A stretch of DNA of 64,000 bases from Acidobacteriota bacterium. GTDB taxonomy: Bacteria > Acidobacteriota > Blastocatellia > HR10. The position numbers and the translations under genes are program-made. Under the pieces are notes generated by a model. The model had not been told where the DNA came from, searched no databases, and was given only the letters and a program-made list of their open reading frames with translations. Shown one piece after another: positions 1 to 8,362 of the stretch. Within the stretch, counting starts at the first letter, position 1; the number at the start of each line of letters is the position of its first letter. The DNA lies in the NCBI GenBank assembly GCA_030550025.1, contig JAUQQC010000009.1, positions 45,495 through 109,494 on the forward strand, given 5' to 3'.

Positions 1-2
1 GG

Positions 3-629
3 GTGATCTACGTCGTAGCCTCTCCGCCACAACGGCGGATGGGACCCGAATTCGGGCGCGTGGCGCTTTTCGCTTTAGACCCGGGGACGTTTCGCATTCG
101 ATGGCGATACGTGCTTGAAGATGAAGACCTCCTCGCCTCGCGTCCGGTTGTGGGTACGGACGGCACGGTCTATCTCACCGTGTCTGAGACGATGGAGCTT
201 GGTCCACCACTGGATCCCGCGACGACCTTTCGGAACGCTCGACTCCTGGCCGTTCGGGGGGGGATGCTCAAGTGGGTTTATGAATTTGACGCGCCGTTCG
301 CCTCTCATCCCGCGCTTGGCCCCGAAGGGTTGATCTTTGTGACCGTCGGGGCCGTGGGGCCGGTTGGAATGCCAGGGCCTTGGACGTTCGCGCGCTCCTC
401 GTTCCTAGCCCTTGAGGATCGTGGGACATCGGCCGCCGTACGCGCGCGCCTTGATCTTGGCCCGCGCGCTGTGTCTGCTCCCGTCGTCAGTTCGCATCCG
501 ACGTTGCAATGGGCGGTCTACGTGACGGGAGCAGGGACCGGCATGGGGCCGGGCATGGGGATGGGTCAAGGGACGGTGTTGTTCGTCATCAGCCCGGACT
601 TTCGCATGACGTCCGTACTCCTGCGTTGA
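3..629 (+). CDS. beta-propeller (PQQ-repeat-like) protein, 3' end only
   Basis: The frame is open at the left edge, so the true start is probably outside the window; 208 residues are visible. They carry PQQ-propeller-style segments: a VALFALDP strand followed by RWRY, then PVVGTDGTVYLTV, then a similar LLAVRGG/LKWVYEF blade. The C-terminal part has a short Gly/Met-rich stretch (GMGPGMGMGQG). The next gene, a Rieske protein, starts 45 bp downstream on the same strand, so it may be the first visible member of the bc-complex operon. The substrate is unknown; a structural or electron-transfer-associated propeller is inference. Confidence 0.6.
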   Translation: MIYVVASPPQRRMGPEFGRVALFALDPGTFRIRWRYVLEDEDLLASRPVVGTDGTVYLTVSETMELGPPLDPATTFRNARLLAVRGGMLKWVYEFDAPFASHPALGPEGLIFVTVGAVGPVGMPGPWTFARSSFLALEDRGTSAAVRARLDLGPRAVSAPVVSSHPTLQWAVYVTGAGTGMGPGMGMGQGTVLFVISPDFRMTSVLLR

Positions 630-674
630 GGCGTCGAGGGCTTGCCATTGGGAGATCAGGGGAGGGGAGCGCGT

Positions 675-1112
675 ATGCCGTCGTGGAGCGAGCAACGTCG
701 GAAGCTTTTGAACATCCTTCTGGGGACGAGCGTGGGGGCGACGCTTGTGGCCATCTTCTATCCGATCCTCAAGTTCATGATCCCGCCGGAGGTGATCGAA
801 GCGACGCAGGCGAGCGTCGTCGCCGGGCGCGTGAACGAGCTGCCGCCGAATTCTGGGAAGATCTTTAAGTTCGGGAACAAGCCCGGCCTTCTGGTGCGCA
901 CGCCGACAGGAGAGTACAAGGCCTTCTCGGCCGTCTGCACGCACCTGGATTGCATCGTGCAGTATCGGCCGGATATGCGGCTGATCTGGTGCGCTTGCCA
1001 TAATGGCCAGTACAACCTGAGCGGGAAGAACATCGCTGGTCCGCCCCCACGCCCCTTGGAGGAGTACGTCGTCAATATTCGCGGGGAGGAGATCGTTGTC
1101 TCCAAGGCGTAA
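675..1112 (+). CDS. Rieske [2Fe-2S] protein of a quinol-cytochrome c oxidoreductase
   Basis: 145-residue Rieske iron-sulfur subunit, which takes the first electron from quinol in a bc/b6f complex on the outer face of the inner membrane. Both boxes are visible: CTHLDC (C88, H90, C93) and CACHNG (C106, C108, H109). C88, H90, C106 and H109 should bind the cluster, with C93-C108 as the disulfide. Residues 12-36 form an N-terminal membrane anchor. I chose ATG 675 because of the GGGGAGGGGAG ribosome site just upstream; an in-frame start at 642 has none. Cytochrome b follows 57 bp later, fixing the context. Confidence 0.92.
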   Translation: MPSWSEQRRKLLNILLGTSVGATLVAIFYPILKFMIPPEVIEATQASVVAGRVNELPPNSGKIFKFGNKPGLLVRTPTGEYKAFSAVCTHLDCIVQYRPDMRLIWCACHNGQYNLSGKNIAGPPPRPLEEYVVNIRGEEIVVSKA

Positions 1113-1169
1113 CCTCGCTGAAGAATCCGTCGGTTGCGGGCGGGGGGAGAACCGACGTGTCGAGGGCCT

Positions 1170-2243
1170 ATGAGAGTCGAACTGCGAGTTGAAGCGTGGC
1201 GAGCGTGGTTGGATGAGCGCCTGGGAACAGACGCCGTGCGCGAATTCCTTCGCCGGAAGGCCGTCCCGATCCATCGCCACACGATCTGGTATTACTTCGG
1301 TGGCATGACGCTCTTCCTCTTCGTCGTGCAGGTCGTCACGGGCGCCCTCCTGTTGCTCTACTATCGGCCGAGCGCGGAGGCGGCGTTCGAGAGCGTACAG
1401 TTCATCATGACGGAGGTCGAATTCGGTTGGCTGGTCCGTTCGATCCACAGTTGGTCGGCGAATCTGATGATCGCGACGCTCTTCATCCACATGTTCAGCG
1501 CGTACTTCATGAAGGCCTATCGGCCGCCGCGCGAGCTCACGTGGGTGAGCGGCACATTCCTGCTGCTTCTTGCGCTCGCTTTCGGCTTCAGTGGCTACTT
1601 GCTCCCGTGGAATAAGCTGGCCTTTTTCGCGACGAAGGTGGGGACGGATATCGCGGGAGATGTCCCGCTCGTTGGGCGGTTCCTCCTGAGATTTCTGCGC
1701 GGGGGGGAAGAAGTGACTGGGGCGACGCTCACGCGCTTCTTCGGCTTTCACGTCGCCATCTTGCCGGGCATGACGACGATCGTGCTGGCGCTCCATCTCA
1801 TCCTCGTGCAGAAGCATGGGATGAGCGTTCCGCCGAGCCTGGAGGGGAAGAGCCTGAGGAAGATGCCGTTCTTCCCCAATTTCCTGTTGCGCGATCTCAT
1901 CGGGTGGGTCTTGGCCATCGGCGCGCTGGCGGCTTTGGCGGCGCTCTTCCCTTGGGGATTGGGGGAGAAGGCCGATCCCTTCGCGCCCGCGCCAGCGGGG
2001 ATCAAACCCGAATGGTACTTCCTCTTCATGTTCCAAACGCTGCGGCTTCTTCCGGCAAAGGTCGGGATCGTGGAAGGGGAAGTGCTCGGCGTCACGATCT
2101 TTTTGCTGGGGGGGATCTTCTGGATGCTCGTCCCCTTCTTAGACAAGCCCGCCTCTGGTCGGCGGAGCCGCTTCTTCACCGGCGTGGGCGTCTTCCTCGT
2201 CCTCTATCTTGTGATCATGACCATCTGGGGGTATCTCGTCTGA
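1170..2243 (+). CDS. cytochrome b of a bc/b6-type complex
   Basis: 357-residue multi-pass haem protein combining the b6-like four-helix part and the subunit IV-like part in one chain. Haem ligands are H93-x13-H107 (helix B) and H194-x14-H209 (helix D); the 14-residue spacing in helix D is the b6/Bacillus type. The quinol-site PEWY motif lies near residue 280. The N-terminal half resembles b6, including RELTWVSG. However, the residue matching b6 Cys35, which holds the extra c-type haem, is Leu50, so that haem should be absent. The start at ATG 1170 is preferred over an upstream in-frame GTG-type start at 1134. It sits between the Rieske and multihaem cytochrome genes. Confidence 0.93.
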   Translation: MRVELRVEAWRAWLDERLGTDAVREFLRRKAVPIHRHTIWYYFGGMTLFLFVVQVVTGALLLLYYRPSAEAAFESVQFIMTEVEFGWLVRSIHSWSANLMIATLFIHMFSAYFMKAYRPPRELTWVSGTFLLLLALAFGFSGYLLPWNKLAFFATKVGTDIAGDVPLVGRFLLRFLRGGEEVTGATLTRFFGFHVAILPGMTTIVLALHLILVQKHGMSVPPSLEGKSLRKMPFFPNFLLRDLIGWVLAIGALAALAALFPWGLGEKADPFAPAPAGIKPEWYFLFMFQTLRLLPAKVGIVEGEVLGVTIFLLGGIFWMLVPFLDKPASGRRSRFFTGVGVFLVLYLVIMTIWGYLV

Positions 2244-2257
2244 AGGGGGGAGGCATA

Positions 2258-3526
2258 ATGGCGTGTAAGTGGGGAATGCGACAATGGGCCGTCTTGACCC
2301 TGTTGCTCACGACATTCGGGGGATCCGGCGCGAATGTCGCTCGCGCGCAGAAGAAAGACTCCTGCGTCGAATGTCACGCGGCTTTGGAAGGACCACTTGC
2401 GGCTCCCGTCGAGGCGATGAACGAAGACGTCCACCGAGCGCGCGGATTTTCCTGCGCCGATTGTCATGGCGGGGATCCCTCGCGCGATGATCCGCTGGAG
2501 TCCATGGACCCGAGAAAGGGATTCCTCGCACGACCCTCGCCGCGCGCGATCCCGGCGCTCTGCGGCCGCTGCCACAGCGATGCCGAATTCATGAAACGAT
2601 ACAATCCCGCCCTGCGCGTGGATCAAGAGCGGGAATACTTCACGAGCGTTCACGGGAAGCGGCTTCGAGCCGGAGATGCGCGCGTGGCGACCTGTACGAG
2701 CTGTCACGGCGCGCATGGGATTCGCCCTGCCCAGCATCCGCTTTCTCCCGTCTACCCCCTCCACGTGGCCGAGACGTGCGCGCGTTGTCATGCCGATGCC
2801 GCGTACATGAAAGAGTATCGAATCCCTTCCGACCAGTACGACCGGTACAAGCGGAGCGTCCACGCGCGCGCGCTTTACGAGCGGCAAGACCTCTCGGCGC
2901 CGACCTGCAACGATTGTCATGGGAATCATGGAGCGGTACCGCCCGGCGTCGCTTCGGTCGCGCATGTCTGCGGGCAATGCCACGTGCGGCAGTCCACGCT
3001 TTTTCAAGCGAGCCCGCATAAGGCGGCTTTCGATGCCATGCAACTGGCCGAATGCGTGTACTGCCATGGGAATCACGAGGTCCTTCCCCCCACAGACGAG
3101 ATGATCGGGACGGGGGAGAAATCCGTATGCGTCTCTTGCCATCCTCCGGGGGATGCGGGGTATCAGGCGGCCGAGCGCATGCGCGCCTTGTTGGATGATC
3201 TCTCCCGCCATCTGGAACGCACTTTGGCGATCTTGGATCGCGCCGAGCGGGCGGGCATGGAGGTGAGTCGCGCGAAATTCGAGCTGAACGAGGCGCGCGA
3301 CGCGCTCACGCACGCCCGCGTGCTCATCCACGCCTTCTCCGTGAAGGAACTGGAGAACGTCATCCGCCCGGGACTAGAGATCGCGCGACGGGGATACCAA
3401 GCGGGGGAGCGCGCTCTCGCCGAGTTGAACTATCGGCGCAAGGGGCTCGCCGTGTCGCTTCTGTTCATCCTCTTCCTCGCCTTCTTGCTCTATCTGAAAG
3501 TTCGAGAGATCGAAGGGGCCAGCTGA
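2258..3526 (+). CDS. nine-haem membrane-anchored cytochrome c, likely partner of the bc-type complex
   Basis: 422 residues with an N-terminal signal peptide (about 1-30) and nine CxxCH motifs, at residues 36, 66, 102, 146, 174, 217, 238, 266 and 291 (CVECH, CADCH, CGRCH, CTSCH, CARCH, CNDCH, CGQCH, CVYCH, CVSCH). Extra histidines in repeated GNHG/GAHG contexts could be distal ligands. After the haem part comes a helical stretch (about 300-395) and one C-terminal membrane helix (about 400-418). The gene starts 14 bp after cytochrome b with a good AGGGGGGAGG ribosome site. No cytochrome c1 gene lies nearby, so this protein probably accepts electrons from Rieske. The electron acceptor beyond it is unknown. 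Confidence 0.88.
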   Translation: MACKWGMRQWAVLTLLLTTFGGSGANVARAQKKDSCVECHAALEGPLAAPVEAMNEDVHRARGFSCADCHGGDPSRDDPLESMDPRKGFLARPSPRAIPALCGRCHSDAEFMKRYNPALRVDQEREYFTSVHGKRLRAGDARVATCTSCHGAHGIRPAQHPLSPVYPLHVAETCARCHADAAYMKEYRIPSDQYDRYKRSVHARALYERQDLSAPTCNDCHGNHGAVPPGVASVAHVCGQCHVRQSTLFQASPHKAAFDAMQLAECVYCHGNHEVLPPTDEMIGTGEKSVCVSCHPPGDAGYQAAERMRALLDDLSRHLERTLAILDRAERAGMEVSRAKFELNEARDALTHARVLIHAFSVKELENVIRPGLEIARRGYQAGERALAELNYRRKGLAVSLLFILFLAFLLYLKVREIEGAS

Positions 3527-3529
3527 GCC

Positions 3530-4363
3530 TCACTTCACCCGCACAGGCGTCGAGCTGGCGCGGAACAGCTCCTCTTCCGGAAGCGCGAGGACCTCATCGG
3601 CCGACAGAGCCGTCCAGCTCGGCCAGCGTCGCCCCGGCTCCAGCAGCACGTAGTTGTAGACGCGATCGTTGCGAATGAAGCGCACGAAGGGCGCACCGTG
3701 AAATCCGAGCGTCCCTCGACCCGGCGTCGCCCCGACGAGCGCCATCACGGCATCAATCACGCAGCCGGCATCCTCCGGAACGATGGCCTGCGTGCCCCAG
3801 GCTTCGGCGAAATCGAGGAAGGTCGAGCGGAAGTGTTCGACGAGGCGCGCGCCGAAGACCAATCCCCCACAGCGCTCGCCGTGAAAATTCTCCGCCTGAA
3901 GGAGTAGCGATTCCAGAAGCGCCTGACGGTTGGCCGGCCGTCCGATCTGCTCGTTGCGCGCCGCATAGATCGCGTCGCGGCTGCGAAAATATGGCTTCAC
4001 GTCCACAACGGGCGTGCCATCTACGAGATCCAACCGATCCACGTAGAGGCATGTCCCCTCGATCCGCTCGATTCGCGCCGCCGTCAGGGCGATGGGATTC
4101 GGACGCGTGGGCGAGCGCACGGCGAAGACTCCGTGCAGGCCCGCTTCGCTTTTGTCGCTCACGCCGCGCGGCGTCACCAGCAACCGCGTGCGATCGGCTT
4201 CGTGCAACCATGCCAGAATCCACACGTGCGTATGCTTCTCCAGATGCCGCAGCCCGTCGGCGAATTCCGGAAAGATCTCGACCTGAGCGGGAACGCCAAA
4301 GGTCGGCATCGCCTGCCGATCGGTAATCGGACTCCGCACGACGCCAATGGGCGTGAGCACCAT
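3530..4363 (-). CDS. TsaA/TrmO-like SAM-dependent tRNA methyltransferase fused to an FmdE-like domain
   Basis: 277 residues. The first about 140 match the TsaA/UPF0066 (TrmO) fold: start VLTPIGVVRSP, then HTHVWILAWLHEA, and the conserved FAVRSPTRPNPIALTA. TrmO methylates t6A37 in tRNA using SAM. The C-terminal about 120 residues (GERCGGLVFGARLVEHF, DAVMALVGATPGRGTLGF) resemble the FmdE domain, a metal-binding module first named from formylmethanofuran dehydrogenase subunit E. ATG 4363 follows an AAGGAG site; a longer frame would run into the ribonucleotide reductase gene. It ends 3 bp from the convergent cytochrome gene. The TsaA half is secure; FmdE assignment is moderate. Confidence 0.8.
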   Translation of the reverse strand: MVLTPIGVVRSPITDRQAMPTFGVPAQVEIFPEFADGLRHLEKHTHVWILAWLHEADRTRLLVTPRGVSDKSEAGLHGVFAVRSPTRPNPIALTAARIERIEGTCLYVDRLDLVDGTPVVDVKPYFRSRDAIYAARNEQIGRPANRQALLESLLLQAENFHGERCGGLVFGARLVEHFRSTFLDFAEAWGTQAIVPEDAGCVIDAVMALVGATPGRGTLGFHGAPFVRFIRNDRVYNYVLLEPGRRWPSWTALSADEVLALPEEELFRASSTPVRVK

Positions 4364-4382
4364 GGGCGCGCTCCTTGCGCGC

Positions 4383-6164
4383 TCAGATGCGACATTCTTC
4401 GGGATCGCATCGAGAGGCGTAGTCATAGTGATGTGCTTCCTCGTCAAGACCCAGCTCCAAGACCTGCGCCGACTTGCTGCCGTAGCGGTAGATCGTGATC
4501 CCTTTCAATCCCAACTCCCATGCGCGCCAGTAGGCCCGGGCGACATCCTCGACCGTCGCTTCTTCGGGCAGGTTGATCGTCTTGGAGACCGAATTGTCCA
4601 CGGCGCGTTGGAAAGCCGCTTGGATCTGGAGATGGCGGTCGGGAGAGATCTCCAGAGCCGTCACGAAGAGCCGTCGGAGCTCCTCCGGGATATGGGCGAT
4701 GTCGCACAATCGCCCTCGTGCGAGAACGGCCTCCAGTACTTCGTCCGCTTTGAGTCCATAGCGCTCCAGGTATTCGAGGAAGAGGGGATTCACTTCGTAC
4801 AGCGTCTGCCCGCCGAGCACATGCGTGCGCCGATAGGCCAGGGCGAAAAGCGGCTCGATGCTCGCGCTCGTCTCGGCGATGATGCTGATCGTTCCCGTCG
4901 GAGCGATGGCTGTGAGCGTGGCGTTGCGCACTCGCCGATTTCGCGCTTCGTGTACGCTCCCCTTCCAGTTTGGGAAGACGCCGCGCTCCTCCGCCAGTTC
5001 GATCGAGGTCGCCAACGCTTCTTCGGCGATCACCCGCATCAGCCGTTCGGCCAACTCCACGGCGTCGTCCGAATCATAGGAGATGCCGAGTCGAATGAGC
5101 ATCTCGGCGAAGCCCATCACGCCGAGACCGATCTTTCGATTCCCGCGCGTCATGCGCTCGATCTCCGGGATCGGATACCGATTCACTTCGATGACGTCAT
5201 CGAGGAAGCGCACGGCCTTTCGAACGGTCTCCCGCAGCTTCTCCCAATCCACCTCCGTTCGCCCATCGCGCTCGCGCAACATGTGCTTCAAGTTGATCGA
5301 GCCCAGGTTGCACGACTCGTAGGGGAGCAAGGGGATCTCCCCGCATGGATTCGTCGCCTCAATGGGGCCAAGGTGCGGCGTCGGATTCGCGCGGTTGATG
5401 GCATCGAGGAAGAGCAGTCCGGGGTCGCCCGTCTGCCACGCCGCGCGCGCGATCTCCTCGAAGACGCGCCGAGCGTTCAATCGGCCGACGACGCGCTCGG
5501 TCCGCGGGTTAATCAGCTCGTAATCGTCGCCTCGACGAGCCGCCTCCATGAAGGCATCGGTCACGGCGACGGAGATGTTGAAGTTCTGAAGGGCTCGCTC
5601 CTCTCGCTTGGCCGTGATGAACTCTAAGATGTCCGGATGATCCACGCGCAAGACGCCCATGTTCGCCCCGCGCCGCTTCCCCCCTTGCTTGATGTGTTCG
5701 GTCGCGCTGTCGAAGATCTTCATGAACGAGACAGGCCCGGAGGCCTCTCCTCCCGTCGAGGCCACGACATCTCCCTTCGGGCGCAATCGAGAGAAGGAGA
5801 AGCCCGTGCCGCCGCCCGTGCGCTGCACAAGCGCCATCTGCTTTACGGCCTCGAAGATCTCTTCCATCGTATCCCCGACCGGGAGCACGAAGCAGGCGCT
5901 CAATTGTCCAAGGGGCGTACCAGCATTCATCAATGTGGGGCTATTGGGGAGGAAATCGCGCGAGGTGAGCAGCTCGTGGAACGTCTCCTCCCACCGTCGG
6001 GCGCGCTCGGCCGTTCCCAATAAAAGCTCCGCTTCGGCGATGGCTCGCGCCACGCGCGCGAAGAGTTCCTCAGGGGTCTCCACAAGGCGACGCTCGGCAT
6101 CCCGCCGCAGATAGCGGGCCTCCAAAACCCGACGGGCATTCGGCGAAAGCGGCAACTCCGCCAT
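4383..6164 (-). CDS. nrdJ: adenosylcobalamin-dependent (class II) ribonucleotide reductase
   Basis: 593 residues, a short-form class II enzyme that makes dNTPs using a B12-derived radical. It has LSPNARRVLEARYLRRD at the start, the first redox cysteine in SACFVLP (C91), the active-site NPCGEIPL (N272, C274, E276) and the finger-loop-region APTGTISIIA. The C-terminal tail ends in a C-x4-C pair (CDPEEC), suitable for re-reduction. There is no nrdA/nrdB-like small subunit nearby, and I saw no cobalamin riboswitch upstream. A promoter ends only 9 bp before the start codon, and no Shine-Dalgarno site is visible. TrmO-like gene follows by 19 bp. Confidence 0.93.
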   Translation of the reverse strand: MAELPLSPNARRVLEARYLRRDAERRLVETPEELFARVARAIAEAELLLGTAERARRWEETFHELLTSRDFLPNSPTLMNAGTPLGQLSACFVLPVGDTMEEIFEAVKQMALVQRTGGGTGFSFSRLRPKGDVVASTGGEASGPVSFMKIFDSATEHIKQGGKRRGANMGVLRVDHPDILEFITAKREERALQNFNISVAVTDAFMEAARRGDDYELINPRTERVVGRLNARRVFEEIARAAWQTGDPGLLFLDAINRANPTPHLGPIEATNPCGEIPLLPYESCNLGSINLKHMLRERDGRTEVDWEKLRETVRKAVRFLDDVIEVNRYPIPEIERMTRGNRKIGLGVMGFAEMLIRLGISYDSDDAVELAERLMRVIAEEALATSIELAEERGVFPNWKGSVHEARNRRVRNATLTAIAPTGTISIIAETSASIEPLFALAYRRTHVLGGQTLYEVNPLFLEYLERYGLKADEVLEAVLARGRLCDIAHIPEELRRLFVTALEISPDRHLQIQAAFQRAVDNSVSKTINLPEEATVEDVARAYWRAWELGLKGITIYRYGSKSAQVLELGLDEEAHHYDYASRCDPEECRI

Positions 6165-6173
6165 GGCTTGTCT

Positions 6174-6202
6174 ATCTTACCGCTTTCGCCCTTTTGCGGC
6201 AA
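6174..6202 (-). promoter_or_regulatory. sigma-70-type promoter for nrdJ
   Basis: On the minus strand, TTGCCG (6197-6202), a 17-bp spacer and TAAGAT (6174-6179). Transcription should begin within a few bases of ATG 6164, giving an almost leaderless mRNA. The upstream DUF1858 stop is at 6209, so nrdJ could be transcribed independently of the genes upstream. Confidence 0.5.
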
Positions 6203-6208
6203 TCGGTC

Positions 6209-6418
6209 TCACCCCTTCGCGTCGAGCCATTCGTTCAGCTCTCGAACGAGCCGTTCAATGGCCGCCGCATCGTATCCCTTCTCCCGCGCGTTCTCCTCAA
6301 GTGTCCCCCACGACGGTTCGCCGCATTCCAAGCAGCGAATCCCCTTCTGCTGCAGGAATCGAACCGACTCCGGATATCGGGAGACCAACTCTTCGATCGT
6401 GATGTCCTTCGTGATCAT
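6209..6418 (-). CDS. DUF1858-domain small protein
   Basis: 69 residues covering a DUF1858 domain almost exactly: ITKDITIEELVSRYP, then FLQQKGIRCLECGEPSWGTL with the paired cysteines C29 and C32, and an ERLVRELNEWL tail. Family members are small helical proteins, alone or fused to redox or haem proteins; their biochemical role is not settled. Here the gene lies 6 bp after the DUF3365 haem protein and just before nrdJ. No membrane segment or signal peptide is seen. Redox or ligand sensing through the cysteine pair is a guess. Confidence 0.82.
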   Translation of the reverse strand: MITKDITIEELVSRYPESVRFLQQKGIRCLECGEPSWGTLEENAREKGYDAAAIERLVRELNEWLDAKG

Positions 6419-6424
6419 AGCGGC

Positions 6425-7054
6425 TCAGTTCTCCGGGCTGAGGGGGATTTTGACGCTCACGGCTCCCCGCACGTCGCCGGAGCGATACCCAGTCGCTCGA
6501 TCCTCGGGATACTTCTCGGCCAAGATCGCCCGCACCGAGGAGGGGATCGCTTCCTTCGGTCCGTGGCAGGTGATGCACATCGGGCCGACGAGGATCGGCC
6601 TCATGTAGCGGAGATACCGTCGGCCATCCTCGCGCACGACCTCGAAGGATTCGTCCGCGAGCGCGCGCGCGCGATGCTGCTGCTCGAATTCCTCGAGCTT
6701 GCGCCGCTCGTACTCGTCGGGGATGTCCTTCGGATTACGGTACCGCAAGCTCACCCGTCGGATCGAGACCCCCGTTCGCGCTTCGATCTCCCGCGGGATC
6801 TCTTGCGCGATCTCCGAACAGACGCGCACAGCGCCCTCGTAGCCGCCCTTCTCCAACTCCGCCGTGAGGAGCCCCCGAACCTTCTCCAACAACTCGTCTG
6901 CGAGCCGCCGCGCTTGGCGAAGCGCGGATTCCACGGATTCCTCTTGTGCCGCGCCTCCCGGCAGCTTGTCGAAATCAGCGCGCGGAGAGGCCGCGTTCAT
7001 CCAGGTGAAGAACCCTATCAGGGCAGTAAGAGCGAAAAGCTTCGCCACCCACAT
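6425..7054 (-). CDS. exported monohaem DUF3365 (Tll0287-like) protein
   Basis: 209 residues with an N-terminal hydrophobic export segment (WVAKLFALTALIGFFTWM). The rest fits the DUF3365/Tll0287-like haem domain: a long helical region, ISIRRVSLRYRNPKD-like segment (VSIRRVSLRYRNPKDIPDEY), and a single haem site CITCHG at about residues 166-170 followed by GYRSGDVRGAVSVKIP. The family are PAS-like c-haem proteins found free or as sensor input domains. The start at 7054 has a GGAGGAGGGAT site. It is probably co-transcribed with the DUF1858 gene. The ligand or partner is unknown. Confidence 0.85.
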   Translation of the reverse strand: MWVAKLFALTALIGFFTWMNAASPRADFDKLPGGAAQEESVESALRQARRLADELLEKVRGLLTAELEKGGYEGAVRVCSEIAQEIPREIEARTGVSIRRVSLRYRNPKDIPDEYERRKLEEFEQQHRARALADESFEVVREDGRRYLRYMRPILVGPMCITCHGPKEAIPSSVRAILAEKYPEDRATGYRSGDVRGAVSVKIPLSPEN

Positions 7055-7134
7055 ATCCCTCCTCCAGAGGAGGTCTGCCGCTCCTTCATGACGCGCGCGA
7101 ATGAAACGTGACGAGAGCGCTCGAAGAGTCCAGC

Positions 7135-7153
7135 GGGGGGATGATCTCCCCCC
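7135..7153 (-). terminator. hairpin downstream of hsp20
   Basis: GGGGGGA (7135-7141) and TCCCCCC (7147-7153) form a 7-bp stem with a 5-nt loop, between the hsp20 stop at 7166 and the DUF3365 start. There is no T-run after it on the minus strand, so it may be a processing or stability element rather than an intrinsic terminator. Confidence 0.35.
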
Positions 7154-7165
7154 ACTGCGTTGCGC

Positions 7166-7621
7166 TCACTTCACCTTCAATTTGATCTCCTTGCGCTTGG
7201 CCTCTTCGGCCTTAGGCAGCCGAATCTCCAAGATCCCATCCTTATACGTCGCTTCCGCCTTCTCGATGTTCACCTTCACCGGCAGATCGATCGTGCGCGA
7301 GAATCGGCCATACGTCCGCTCGGCGCAATAGTAGTCGGCCTCTTTCACCTCCTCCTCGCGCTTGATCTCACCCGAGAGCGTGATCGCATCCTCGGTCAGT
7401 TCGATGTTGATGTCATCTCGGCTCATTCCCGGCAATTCGGCCTTGAGCACGATCTCATCGTCCTTCTCGTACATGTCCACAGCAGGCGCGAAGACGCGCG
7501 TGATCTCTCGCGCCCGGCGCGGGGCCGGGAATTCCCGCTCGAAGATCTCATCAAAGAGGCGATCAATCTCCCGTCGAAACATCTCCAATTCGCGGAATGG
7601 CCTCCATCGAACGAGTGCCAT
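7166..7621 (-). CDS. Hsp20-family small heat-shock protein
   Basis: 151 residues: an N-terminal LVRWRPFRELEMFRREIDRLFDE segment typical of bacterial class A small heat-shock proteins, an alpha-crystallin domain (about 45-138) with ELPGMSRDDINIEL, and ADYYCAERTYGRFSRTIDLP, GILEIRLPK. The tail ends KRKEIKLKVK, which may serve as the IxI-like anchoring segment. It is an ATP-independent holdase. The start has a strong GAAGGAGGAG site. No CIRCE-like inverted repeat was seen upstream. A second Hsp20-type gene lies 0.75 kb away on the other strand. Confidence 0.93.
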   Translation of the reverse strand: MALVRWRPFRELEMFRREIDRLFDEIFEREFPAPRRAREITRVFAPAVDMYEKDDEIVLKAELPGMSRDDINIELTEDAITLSGEIKREEEVKEADYYCAERTYGRFSRTIDLPVKVNIEKAEATYKDGILEIRLPKAEEAKRKEIKLKVK

Positions 7622-7777
7622 AGGCGTTCTCCTCCTTCCTCGAGGGTTTCTTGAGGCCCGCTTCCTTGGGCCTGAATCCCGAACCGGAACGTTCGCGCTC
7701 CAGCTCGGCGTCTACACCGTAATGATCCACGAAGACGGCTGCGGTTTCATTCCTTCGGGATGAACCGCGCCGCCGGA

Positions 7778-8215
7778 TTATGGACTCCGCGGGAAAGGGC
7801 CGCGCATGAAGCTGCGACTGAGACGAGCCGCTCGCGCTTGAATCTCAGCGATCGCTTTCGGGGAATCCGCCGTGATCTCCACTTCGACGCCGTTCTCCCG
7901 ATGGGCGACCTTCATTCGTGCCCCTTCGACCGCCGCAGGACACGCCTGTTGATGACGAGGACCGGCTTGAGCGAACATCTGTTCGTGAGCCGTGCAGTGG
8001 GTTTGAATCCGTCGGACGAACGCCGGATCATCGCTTGTGAGGCGAATTCGCACGCCCTTCTCGATGTTCGTGACCTCGCGCGTGACCGCCCACAGCAACA
8101 TCGGGCACGTCGGAGATCCACGGCGCGGCGGCTGCTGCGGGAGAACGGGCAGCGCTACTCCGATCGAAAAGCCCACGGCGATCGCGCCCATTGTTAGGGA
8201 ACCTTTCGTTCGCAC
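7778..8215 (-). CDS. small exported hypothetical protein
   Basis: 145 residues, not recognised. An N-terminal hydrophobic segment (LTMGAIAVGFSIGVALPVL) followed by QQPPRRG looks like a signal peptide. The mature part has two related halves, each alternating a strand such as GVRIRLTSDDPAFVRRIQ and GVEVEITADSPKAIAEIQ, i.e. an internal duplication, with H-C-T-A-H and C-P in between that could bind metal. I chose GTG 8215, which lies 7 bp from AAGGAGG; the in-frame GTG at 8221 is too close to that site. A good promoter lies at 8240-8267, divergent from the Hsp20/DUF2934 gene. Confidence 0.65.
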   Translation of the reverse strand: MRTKGSLTMGAIAVGFSIGVALPVLPQQPPRRGSPTCPMLLWAVTREVTNIEKGVRIRLTSDDPAFVRRIQTHCTAHEQMFAQAGPRHQQACPAAVEGARMKVAHRENGVEVEITADSPKAIAEIQARAARLSRSFMRGPFPRSP

Positions 8216-8239
8216 ACCCACCTCCTTCGGCTCGGGAAG

Positions 8240-8267
8240 GATATACCGTCCTTCAAACCTTTGTCAA
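8240..8267 (-). promoter_or_regulatory. sigma-70-type promoter for the small exported protein
   Basis: Minus strand: consensus TTGACA (8262-8267), 16-bp spacer, TATATC (8240-8245). It drives the gene starting at 8215 and is back to back with the promoter at 8301-8330. Confidence 0.55.
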
Positions 8268-8300
8268 CGTCGTCTTGAGGACTGATCGAACGTCCTCGCA

Positions 8301-8330
8301 TTGCCTCCCCCTTCCCCGGTGGCCTAAAAT
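8301..8330 (+). promoter_or_regulatory. sigma-70-type promoter for the DUF2934-Hsp20 gene
   Basis: TTGCCT (8301-8306), 18-bp spacer, TAAAAT (8325-8330), 32 bp before ATG 8363. The leader includes a GAGGAGGG ribosome site. Confidence 0.5.
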
Positions 8331-8362
8331 TGACGTGCGCTCTTTGATGAGGAGGGATCGAA

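Noticed and set aside
405..2036. 543-codon open frame on the minus strand opposite the Rieske and cytochrome b genes
   Set aside because: Product is Arg/Gln-rich without known motifs; it is a GC-bias shadow of clearly functional plus-strand genes.
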